Shown here piece after piece: positions 14,044 to 26,000 of a stretch of 64,000 nucleotides of DNA; position 1 is the stretch's first letter; every line of letters starts with the position of its first letter. The stretch comes from Nissolia schottii (Eukaryota > Streptophyta > Magnoliopsida > Fabales > Fabaceae): contig QANU01104094.1 of NCBI GenBank assembly GCA_003254905.1, positions 124,001 to 188,000 of the forward strand, in the 5' to 3' direction. The notes under the pieces are model-generated. The model saw only the letters and a program-made list of their open reading frames with translations, ran no database searches and was not told where the DNA came from. The position numbers were made by a program, and so were the translations under genes.

Positions 14044-17000
14044 AAATATGGAATAAAATATACAAATATTTAAATAATTACCTAATTTTTCTTCAAGTTA
14101 TCGAAGAAATGACGATAATACTGAAGAAAGTGTGGAGAATCTAATACAACTTTATGGTTGTGCCACCTAATTAAATTTAAATGTAACACTCATGAGTAAA
14201 TCATAAAATGTGCCATTTGATAAAAATAAACAAATAAATAAAACTTACTGAAATCCCAATGGACAAAAATGTGCACAATCAAGTAGATATTGGTTCCAAG
14301 TTGCTTCATCAGTAGGGTCAACAAGTGAAGGGGCAAGACAAGGAAATCTATGCCAGACCCAAATCTGGAGAGTGGTGTAGGGGCCTCGTCATAATCAGTT
14401 ACCTTGCAAAGCTCCCTGAACAAATAAGCTAAGGTTGCATATCCCCAACTATATGTCCCATCAATGGCAAAATCCTCCAATGGAGGGAGGAACATAAAAT
14501 GGACAAATGCCCCTAAATGATTTGGAAACAACGTGCCTCCAATGATAAGAAGCAAGTATGCTCGTGCATACAATTGGACCAAAACATCATCAACATTGCA
14601 TCGGGTTCATTATTAAGCAATTCAACTAGCCATGAAAATCGAATACGTGATTCATAATACACACCCTGTATTGGTGGACGCGCACCTAGTGATGGTTCAC
14701 ATATATCCAACCAATGATCATCATGAATTTGGCTAGTCACAGCATGACCATCAATAAGAAGCTCTAAAATAATACTAATGGCTTCCAATGTGATGGTGAA
14801 CTCCCCAATAGGCATATGAAATGTATGTGTTTCAGGGCGCCATCTCTCCACCAGTGCTGTGGTCAAATGGTGATCAATAGTGCAAAATCCCATATAACAA
14901 CCCCTACAAAACCAGCATGCTCTAAATATGGAATAATACAATCTGGAGGGTCTCAATGTTTTTCTAAGTGTTTTCTAGTATGTACACGCCTAATGCGTAA
15001 TATCCAATCACAAGCCCTATTCCAAATATGTCATGACACATGACAATGTTGTAACTCAAGAATTGAAGAGTCCTCTGGACCAGGGGTTTACATAGTGTGC
15101 CATCTAATATGCTGTAATATTAAACATATAAAAACCATTATTGATCACTAAAATAATCAAAATCACATTAACGATCCTCACATCGCAAGTCCTTCAAATA
15201 AAATACATCACATGTCTTCAAACAAAAAAACACAAACACATTAAAGGTCAAACCCTAAAATTTAACGTAAACACAAATAATGTCCTAAAATAAAGACATC
15301 AAATATCTTTAGACAAAACAATACATAAACACAATTGAAGGCCTTCTAATAAAAGTTCAACCAAAACATCAAAATTTCAACATAGTTCAACTCGATGGTC
15401 CATCATCATCATTCATTGAAGCTGGACAACGTTGACTATTATTTCTAGTTTGTTTGCCCCATGAACAGTATTGCCTTGGGCCTTTCTCAACCCAATCCAT
15501 CTCATTTCTAATTCTAGTTGACTTAGACCGTTCTTTATCTTTATGGAATCTTGATTCAGGCAGTGTCCCAACAGGAGCTAGTGTCCACCATGGTTCATCC
15601 TTAATGGGCTCCCACGGAGCCTCATAAGCTTCATATACACTTTCTTTTTTCATAAACATTATGCACATATTAATAAGGGTCAATGGCCTTTGAAGAACAT
15701 CTTGCCAATGCATGAGAGCAAGGAAAGTGCAATGCCTGAAACATACCGCAGTCACACCAACCTTCTTGAAGGCTTAAAGTATATTTTTTAGCACTCTCTT
15801 GTATTTAAGGGTTGAATGCCTCTTCAATAAAAAATTTAGTTGTCCTCCTATCAAATAGGGTCACATGGTGGGAGCTTTCCTTTTCAATGCTAGGCAACCA
15901 ATACTTGTAGAAATCATTAGTATGTTGTTGATTCTCCACATAAAGTTTCTTTTGTGCCTTAGCTCTTCGCTTCACAAAGTATTTTACCAATTTGAAATAA
16001 GTCATTTGAACTAGTGCAGTTATTGGTAGACGTCTGACCCCCTTTTAAACTCCATTTATAGGCTTCGACAGGTTGGTTGTCATATGACCAAATCTTCGAC
16101 CATCATCATATGCTAAACTCCATTTTTCTTTAGGAATTTTTTAACCCAATTGGCTATTTCTTCTATTTTAATCAATGTATCCAACCTGTCCTCAAACTTA
16201 TGTCCAAGGTTCATGTCCTACAAAATCATTATAATGTGTTTTAATAAGTAGCTAACTAAAATCAACAATTATGGATACATTAAGTTCAAATGAAAGCAAC
16301 AAATTTATTAGTTACCTATGCTCGTTAAATACTTCTTCAGCGCCACATTGTGAAACTTGTTAAAATTACTGCAATATGACGTAGACAGTACACATGATAG
16401 GCATGAGGTGGTTGCCATCCAAGGTTAACATTATACACTGCTGCTATGATACTCTTACATCAATTACATATCAAACTAATACTTTGTTGTCGTGTGACAT
16501 GTTCATGAATGCAAGATAAGAACCAACTCCAAGGTTCCTTTGTTTCCCATCAACAATGGCAAATACAAGAGATAACGGTCTTCTATTTCCATCTTTTGTT
16601 GTTGCAATCAACAATTTTTGTTTATACTTGCCATATAAATGAGTGCCATCAATCTGAATAAATGGGTTGCCAAATCGAAATCCAAAGCACACATGGTTTG
16701 AATGTCCAAAACTAGCGATCAAACATTTGTCTTAATTGGTCAACTTGATTATGCACCACATAGTCTTCAGTTTCCAACAACACCACAGTGTGTGGCATAA
16801 AATGTTTCATGGTCTCTAACCATCTAGACAACCTCTCATAAGATTCCTCCCAATCACAAAATTTCTCAATAGTTGCTCTTTTCTTCATCAACCAAGCTTT
16901 TCGATATGACAAATTATATCCAAATATGCTTTTAATCCTCTCAAGTATCAAACATATCACAACTTCTTATGATCCTGTGTCATAGAGGTGTTTATACAAG

Positions 17001-20000
17001 TGTGAGGTCCATTATATTGAAAAAATTTCCATTTATTTGACTTGCTGTTAATAGCCCTAATTCCCCAATTGCAAGAGGCCCCAAATTGAGAACACTTAGC
17101 AATTAACCTCTGTGTATCAAACAATTCAACCGTATAATCTCGATGTCTTCTGATTGAATAATCATCTAAAGCTGACTTCACTACATCTTCTGTTGGAAAT
17201 TGCAATCCAACATATAGTTCTTGCTGTGGACTCCAAGCGTCGTGCTAAAAAAATCCAATGGTATCATCATTAGTTAATGCATCCCAATTAATTTCTTAAA
17301 ATTGAGGTCAAGGAGGTTTAAATACATTTTCAGGAATAACACTATCTAGAGGGACATTGTTAGGGAAACACCAATTGGAAGGACATTATTAGGAAAAACA
17401 CAAATTGGAGAAACTTGATGGACATTAACAAATGCATCAACCTCATCTTTTGAATCCATACTTAAATTATCATCATCACGTAAATACTCTTCATCATCAC
17501 TTGTGTCAGAAAACACATCTCTCATTAATGTATGTTCACATTGAGATAGATTCACACCAACAGAAGGTTGAGTCATATTAACGAAAGATACAAGTGGAGA
17601 ATGAAAAGTTGGACAATTTTGAGATAGGTTCACATCTTTTTGAAATACAGGAGCAAAATGTGTCATTGATGATTGAGTGTTGACAGGATTTGAAGGACCA
17701 CTCTCAATATGCACATGAACCTCTCTTGTTTCTACCTTGACAAACACCTTCATTGAAGCTAAATCTGGATTTTGCGCAAAAGCATCTATCATGCATGTAA
17801 CATCTTCATCATCAAACATTTCGACACCTATAGATTTCAACCCATCACTCGATCCTTGTAGTAGTCGAAAAAGAACTCTTAATACAAATTGATTCTCTCC
17901 AAGCCTTAATTTCAAAGAAATTTTTTTCTCCAAATCATCCAAGTGCATACCACGCTTAATGATAATAGATGTTGGATTAGAACCATCATACATAGACCCA
18001 TTTTCACCTTCATACATTCTCCCATTAGAATAAATGAGCACAATAAGAGATTTCTTCATTTTCTAATTCTAGATAAAACACATTCTATGTCAAACATACA
18101 ATTAACACCAATACAAAAATATATTCAAAATTTAAAATTTATAGTAATAGACAAATATAAACTAATTTGAACAGTGACACATACTAAATTGCATATTAAT
18201 TAAATAAACAATAACATTGTACAATCAAAAATTGAATAGTATATTATTCTATGCATCAATCTATAATAAATCTCTTAGCCAACTAATATAGACAATATTT
18301 ATATAATCAAAATGGATTATGAGCAATTTATATAATTCGCACATACAAGTTAAGCTATAAAATTAAAGAAATATAATATTATAATAAATTAAAACCTACC
18401 ATTATGGCGAACTACTAATAATGTTGCATAACCTTACTCATTTCTTCAAGAATCCAAGAGCACTGAGAGAGAATTGGAGTTCTAGAGAGAGAGAGGTGTT
18501 TTGTACAGAGAGAAGTGAATTTGAGTAAATGATAGAAGAGAAGGAATGAGGCGGGTTGGTTGGGTTAAAGTGGACGGACCCAAAATCGCCAAACCGGTGG
18601 ACAATTTACCCTTGAAATCGCCCTTGCCATTGGCGAGTTTAATGTCAAACTGGCAATACACTTTAGGTACTAAAACGCTAGACTTGTTGGCAACTTTCTA
18701 CTAAAATCGCCAAGTGATTTGGTGAATTTTAACCAAAATCGCCAACCGGTTATGTGAGTCTTACGTGGCCTTGCCACTTGGACTCGCTTGCAATGCTGTC
18801 CAAAACATGTGTAGTTTTGTAATATGTTTTGAAACAATGGTATTTTGGTAATATGTTTTGGAAACAGGGGCATTATAGTAAAACTCATATATTTAGGATA
18901 AACTCCCAATTTAGTCCCTGTTGTTTTATTACTCCGATTATTTCATCTCTCAGATTGTTTTGACCGATTTAGTCCCAATTATTTTTTATATCAGCCAATT
19001 TAGTCCCTGTGATTTTTTAAAACGGTCATTTTCGTTTTTTTTAATTTCTTTCAACTAATTTAGTCCCTGCAAATTACAAAAATTAGACAAGTTAGTTATT
19101 CTTTCCATCTCCTATATTGAGATGGTTGACTTAGAGCATAACAGAGGGACGTGACACGTTAAAAGGTCCACATCACATCCTCAGCAAAACAACATCGCTT
19201 CGCATCCCATGTTCACAAAATGTGTGCGTCCACAATGAAAAACAGACATCAGTTGATGGAGGTACATTTGTAAAAGAGGAAAGTGGGGTGGTCGAGTATT
19301 CACATGGCAAAGTAGACAAGTTTTCACTGAAATTGATTGATTTGAAAAGTAACTGGTACTAAAGTGTCTGGAAAAATTTAAGATGGATAAAATTAACCGA
19401 TTTGAAAAATAAAAATAAACAGAAAATAAAAAATAATCAATTTTCTGCTCTTTTCTAGAAGCAGAAAAGAATAGCTTCTTAAATAATCCATCAAATGGGG
19501 TGCAATAGACAATAGAGAAAGTAAAAAGTGCTATTCTGGCATAAATTAGTGCTTTTTGTTAAAAATCTCGTCAATATGAATCAAATATATCTGCTATCTT
19601 GCAATAATGTTTATAGACCTTTTCTAAATGCACCCTTAATGTTTCTTTTGAAAAATGCCCAGTTCATAGGTATGTGACATGGCGAAAACAGATGGAGTAC
19701 AGAGTTGAAAGGGTTATACATTAGGATTATGGTTGCTATCATACTGTACGGCTGGTGTTTATTATGATAGTGATATTCAATCTTAATGACTTGGAAGTTC
19801 AGTTTTCCAGTTAATTAATGTCGAGGTTACTTTAGTGTTATGTTGTCGATCTTAGTGGAATCACTGCTGAAGTTTTGCAGTAGGGATGATGTGATTTAGT
19901 TTTCTGGTTTGATTAATTACTACAATTGTGATTGGGTGAATGTCCTCATTATCCATATTCTGATTGTTAAGTTGTAACTTTCATTATATCGAGTTCTAGA

Positions 20001-23000
20001 TCAGGGGGTATTTGATAATGTTCTATGACTGCAATAGTTGTTGCCATTCATATCTAGAGTGTGTTGATCATCTGAGTTTGATCTGTTTATCTAATGATAG
20101 TTATGGTGAACATGCTGAACGGATGAGTGTGGAGGAATACCAACAGGGCAAGCTCTGGTTAAGTGATAATTTTCATCTCATAAGGTTAGCCCATTTCAAT
20201 GAACTCAGGGTAGTGTTGGCATACCATATCCATTGTACGACTGATTTCTTTTTCCATGCATTTTTAGCATCACTGGTGTTTTTGTTTTTTGACTATACTT
20301 GAGATTTGAGAAGTGAAGCAGATGCAGAATATTGATATTAGTACCATTTTTATTTCTTTACTTGAAGTCTGTTTTTTTTTTATTTTTTATATTATTAATA
20401 TTATTAATATTATTTATTTATTTTATGTTAATGGCTTGAGAGAAAAACTCAGTCCATGAATATATAAACTCTACATAGAATTACGTACATAAGCTGGTCC
20501 CTTAGATGTGGGGATTGGTCATCTCCTGCAATAACATCATCGTCCGGATAGAAAACAAATTAAGTGCATTGTTAAGAGGATAAATGTTTATAGAATACAA
20601 AGTGGTCTGCCTCACTACACTGCGTACTAAATTGTTGTATAACTTTGCTAATCTTTCAAACCATGTCCCTGGGTCTATTTAACACTATATAGAGAAACAC
20701 AGTCTGAAAACTGGACTTGACTCCCTCTAAGCAACAAGCCCAAGTGCTTGCTCAATATAGACCTACTCCTCTATTTTAGCATAGATTGCTCTTTTAATGG
20801 CCAAATAATATAATGACCAGCTAGTGGTGTGTGGCAACCATGGACAAGAAACAGTGAACAGAAACCATTAGCATCAATATAACAAGGGCGGAAATAATCA
20901 AACTCCTAGACAACTAGGTCATAGAGGCCTTGATTCCACATTATTAGTCATCTTTCCTTAAAACTTAAGCTAATGGAGCAAGGCCTCGGGATGGTTTTAT
21001 ACCTCTGAATGGTTTTATATCTATCAAGAATAATCAAGTCCAAAAGTCTGAGGACGTCGTTTCGCCATGAGTCGAGCTTTCAATAGGTCAATCTTTCCAT
21101 AAAGGCTCAGCTTGATAGTGAAAATGTTGAACTCTGAAAATTGTGGGGTAAAAACTGTGTCCTCTTTGCTAGAGAATTGTCATACAAATATTGTTTGATA
21201 CAGTTAAAGGCTGTAATATTTCTTATTATTTATTCCACCAGAGAACTTACATTTTATAGATATAATAACAAAGAGATAAAAGGAAACTAAATCAATCTAT
21301 ACTAATACTATCCTAAAATAGATAAATTAAATCCTATCAAATATTTAACAAATATTCAACACTCCCCCTCAAGCTGGAGCATATATATCAGATGCACCCA
21401 GCTTGTTACATATATATGATATTCTAGGACCCCGTAAAGATTTAGTAAACATATCTGCAAGTTGATCCTTAGATTGAACATAGGAAGTCTTGATTATGCC
21501 TGAGAGAATCTTTTCTCTGATGAAATGACAATCGACCTCTATATGTTTGGTCCTCTCATGAAAAATTGGATTTGAGGAAAGGTACAAAGCTGACTGATTA
21601 TCACAAGCAAGCTCCATAGGCTGAATCTCACAAAACTTCAACTCCTGAAGTAAATGTTTTAACCACAACAACTCACATGTAGCATTAGCCATTGCACGAT
21701 ACTCTGCTTCCGTACTAGACCTTGCAACAACAGTTTGCTTCTTGCTTTTCCAGGAAATTAGATTTCCTCCAATAAGAACACAATAGCCTGTAGTGGACCT
21801 CCTATCATTAACATCACCTGCCCAATCTGCATCAGCATATCCCAGAACATTCGTATTTCCTTTGTCTGTGTAAACAAGCCCCTTTCCTGGCGATCCTTTA
21901 ATGTATCTTAGGATTCGAATGACTGCATTCCAATGACTATCACATGGGGAATTAAGAAACTGGCTCACAACACTAACTGGAAAGGAAATGTCTGGTCTAG
22001 TCATAGTAAGATAATTCAACTTTCCAACTAACCTCCTGTACCTCCCTGGATCAGGATATGGCTCCCCCTGATTAGGAAGAAGCTTCACATTGGGGTCCAT
22101 AGGTGTGTCAACAGGTTTACAATCAAGCATTCCAGTTTCTTCGAGAATATCAAGAACATATTTCCTTTGAGAGATAGCAATACCAGCCTTTGATTGAGCC
22201 ACCTCAATTCCAAGAAAGTATCGTAGCTGACCAAGATCTTTAGTTTGGAAATGCTTGAACAAGTGTTGTTTCAATTCTTCAATGCCTGTTTGGTCATCAC
22301 CTGTAATGACAATATCATCCACATACACCACAAGATAAATAAATCGAGAAGGTGATGAGCATTTAAAAAACACAGAGTGATCTGCTTCACAACGGATCAT
22401 GCCAAATTCTTGGATGACTGTGCTAAACTTCCCAAACCAAGCTCGAGGAGACTGTTTCAAACCATATAAAGATTTCTTCAACCGACAAACCTTACCTAAC
22501 TCCCCCTGAGCAACAAACCCAGGTGGTTGCTCCATATAAATCTCCTCCTCCAGGTCACCATGCAAGAAGGCATTTTTAATATCAAGCTGATACAACGGCC
22601 AATGGCGGATGGCAGCTACGGCCAAAAACAAACGAACGGACGCCATCTTAGCAACAGGAGAGAAGGTGTCACCATAATCCAGACCATAGATTTAGGTGTA
22701 CCTTTTAGCAACCAGTCGAGCTTTTAAGCGGTCCACTTGGCCATCAGGGCCAACCTTAATTGTAAAGACCCAACGACATCCAACTGTAGATTTGCCGGCA
22801 GGAAGAGGACGGAGTGTCCACGTATGATTGGCCTCCAAAGCGGCCATCTCATCAAGCATAGCCTGTCTCCATCCTGGATGGGAAAGTGCTTCCTGAACAG
22901 TTTTAGGTATAGTAACAGAAGACAAGGCAGACACAAAGGTACAATAGGAAGGAGATAATCGGTGATAACTTAAAAAGTTATAAATGGGATGAGGATTAAG

Positions 23001-26000
23001 GGTGGAACGACTACCTTTACGAAGAGCAATAGGCTGGTCATCTGGTGGATCAGGTAGGACCGCAGCAGGAGGAGACGTTGGAGGTGGAGCTGAATCACGA
23101 GTCTCAACCGTAGGAGAAGGCCCTGAGGTGTCGGATCGTCGTCGCTCATAGGTAATACCAAAACGACGTGAAGAGTCAATGAGTGGCACAGGCAGTACTG
23201 GAGAAGTATTATCGGAGTCAGTAAAGGCATGATCGGGCATGTCGGATGCTGATGCAAAGTATGGTTGATCTTCAAAGAATGTAACATCCGCACATATGTA
23301 GAAGCGACGTGTAGTAGGTGAATAACACCGGTAACCTTTCTGACGTGAAGAGTACCCAAGAAAAACACATTTCATAGCTCGTGCAGTCAGCTTGTCGCTA
23401 CCAGGGGAAAGATTATGAACAAAACATGTGGAACCAAAAACTCTGGGAGGAACCACATAGAGAGTGGCCTGAGGATACAAAATGTTGTGAGGAACCTTAT
23501 CACCAAGAGTAGTAGATGGCATGCGATTGATTAAATAACATGCAGTAACAACAGCATCACTCCAAAATTTCAATGGCACGGTAGCATTAATTAATAAGGT
23601 CCGAGCTGTATCGATCAGATGACGATGCTTACGTTCAGCCACACCATTTTGCTGTGGTGTATGAGGGCAACTAGATTGATGAACGATGCCGTGAGATGCC
23701 AGGAATGAAGTAAACGGCACAGAAAAGTATTCTTTTGCATTATCACTGCGCAGAACTCGAATATTTTTGCCAAACTGATTATTGATCTCAACACAAAAGG
23801 TCTTAAAAATGTCATATAACTCAGACCGATCTTTCATTAAAAACAACCAGGTATATCTGGAAAAGTCATCAATGAAGGTAACATAATACTTGAATCCCAA
23901 AACTGACGTAACACGACTGGCTTCTGCTGCTACAACGTCCTGTTATTTTGCTGGTGGATTATCTAAATCCCTGAAAATTATCTAAATTGCTACAACTAAG
24001 CTTGTTGAGAAAACAAAACATGTGGCTAAATGTATATAGTTAAGTGATTAGTTTTTGCATTAGAAGCATGAGTCTAGGAAATAAACTAGCATTAATTACT
24101 TGTTCTTGAAACTAGTCATGCATTAATTCTCTACTGCTACTGCATTATATATAGTAGTGCTGATGGATACCTAAGAACTTATGAATTCAAGCTACTTGAA
24201 TACCTAAGAAGTAACGGAGTTTGCCAAGGTCTTTGGTTGGAAAGTGATGGCATATATGTTGTTTGCCCTAAGTTATGCCTTCAGTGTTACTGGCAGTAAT
24301 TACAATGTCATCTACGTACACAATCAAATAGATGCTTTCTAGTGGAGTATGACGATAAACATAGAGTGATCAGCTTTGTCTGGATCATGCTAAACTGCTA
24401 AAGCACAATGGATATTCTACCAAACCAAGATCGAGGAGATTGCTTAAGACCATAGAGAAACTTACGAAGACGACAAACAAGGCTAGAGTATTCCCCTTGA
24501 GTTTAAAACCTAGGGGTTGCTCCATTCTTAATGTCCAATTGGTGAAGTGACTAGTGGAGCATAGTGGCCACTAAGAGATAGAGTCAAGCAGAGGCCATCA
24601 TGGCTACGAGGGAGAAAGTCTCTCCATAGTCAAGTCCAAATATGTTAGTGTAATCCTTGGCAACCAAGCAACCTTTAGGCGATTAGTAGCACCATTAGTA
24701 CTAACCTTCACAATATAAATAAGTCAACAACCAATCATTGATTAGCCTGGAGGAAGAGAGACTATTTCCCAAGTACCACTTTTCCTAACTACCACTTTTC
24801 CTCAGTGAACATATTTCGTCAATCATAGCTTGTCTCTATTTAGGATAAGATATAGCTTCACATGTAGATTTAGGGATTAACACAAAGGACAAAGAAGGCA
24901 AACAAGCTGTGGTAACTCATGCAGAACATATGCCTTTACATAGCACAATGGGAAGGTTGGGCTCAGGAGGCAAGGAAAGATTCAGTGAAGGTGTGGGTAT
25001 TGGAGGAGAATCCACAGCAGTCTGAATGGGCTTCGTAGGTGGTAACAGGTGTGGGGAAAGCTGCAATTTAAGTGTAGGGGATGGCTGGGCATCTGGTGCA
25101 AATCGTAATTGGGCTTCTAGTGCTAATGGTGGATACTTGACGACGATAAACCTGAGCTGGACAGGCAGAGCATAAAGGTTTTGGTACAAGAGAAGGAAAT
25201 GAGACTGCAGAGGTAGGGGGCATAGGTAAGTTAAGAAGGGGCAATTCCTCAGTTATGGGGAAAGAATTGAAGGTGGGTGACTTGTGGAAAGGAACATTGT
25301 CAATGGTGACATGAGCCAGGACAAAGTAACGACACAAAGTAGTAGAGAAACAGTGATAACCTTTTTGGAAAACACACTTGATGGACTGAACAGAAAGTTT
25401 GTCAAGACCAAGGGTAATTATATGGTCATATAAGTGGACACAAATATATGAGGGTACAGGGAATGCATGAGTGTGAAACAACAACGAGTATGGAGAATAT
25501 TTCCTAGAAAAGAGGAAGGCATGCAGTTAATTAAGTAGCATGCAGGAAGATCAAGATCCCCCCAAAATGAGAAGGAACATGACTATGGAGAAGAATGGTC
25601 CAAGTCATTTCAATCAGATGGCAGCTTTTACACTCAGCAAGCCTATTTTGTTGAGCGAGCACATGATGTTTGATGAAGAACACCATGAGAAGCCATAAAA
25701 GTTTGAAATTTGTTAGATAAGTACTCTTGGCATCACTCTGCAAAGTGTGAATGGGAACATTGTAAAAAATAAAAATAATTCGGACCAATTCTTCATTAGA
25801 AATAGCCAAGTGCAGCACGAATAGTCATTTATAAAACTAACAAAGTATTTTGACCCTAATGTGGACTAAAAATGGTAAGGACCCCAAATATTATAAAGAA
25901 CTAAAACAAAAGGAGACGAAGCACGACTACCAACTCTATCAGAAAATGACCAACTCTATCAAAAAATGAACTGAGTATGTTTTCTAAGTTGGCAAAACTC

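Larger units (their letters stand above)
12930..15120 (-). pseudogene. Plant mobile domain (PMD) gene carried by the MULE, disrupted
   Basis: On the minus strand, 14956 down to about 14190 encodes the plant mobile domain (aminotransferase-like domain). Hallmarks: [20 protein letters not shown], then LLIDGHAVT, then [15 protein letters not shown] and [14 protein letters not shown]. The start of the domain ([13 protein letters not shown]) lies near 15085 in another frame and stops interrupt it. A frame change near 14890 joins it to the main part. The end of the domain ([14 protein letters not shown], then [12 protein letters not shown]) is near 13750-13870. A proline-rich, repeat-laden tail follows to about 12930. 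In host genes such as Arabidopsis MAIN and MAIL1 the domain acts in nuclear silencing and genome stability; its role in transposons is unknown. It follows the transposase gene in the same orientation. Confidence 0.78.
12165..18886 (-). mobile_element. Mutator-like element (MULE) with transposase and plant mobile domain genes
   Basis: About 6.7 kb. Terminal inverted repeats of roughly 300 bp: the left one starts ttactatcattcccctg and the right one, on the other strand, ttactataatgcccctg; both go on with tccaaaacatattacc. The flanks share TATATTT (12157-12163 and 18888-18894), a decayed 9-bp target duplication, as expected for Mutator. Two genes lie in the same direction on the minus strand: a MuDR-type transposase (18059 down to about 15387), then a plant mobile domain gene (about 15120 down to 12930). 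Both reading frames are broken, so this copy is probably not active by itself. It sits in a TWINKLE intron in reverse orientation. Confidence 0.85.
21125..23925 (-). mobile_element. Copia retrotransposon, 5'-truncated
   Basis: A 3' LTR at 21125-21361 starts TGTTGAAC and ends TTCAACA on the + strand, forming a terminal inverted repeat. It is followed by the polypurine tract complement ctccccctc. The pol region (21369-23925) carries integrase, RT and RNase H on the minus strand. The copy stops abruptly inside the integrase at about 23925, so gag, protease and the 5' LTR are gone. It lies in the 8.2 kb TWINKLE intron, antisense to the gene. Confidence 0.88.

Noticed and set aside
13792..14073. 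93-codon + strand frame ending in a Tyr-Ile repeat
   Set aside because: The end is a translated AT microsatellite and the rest is antisense to the PMD gene.
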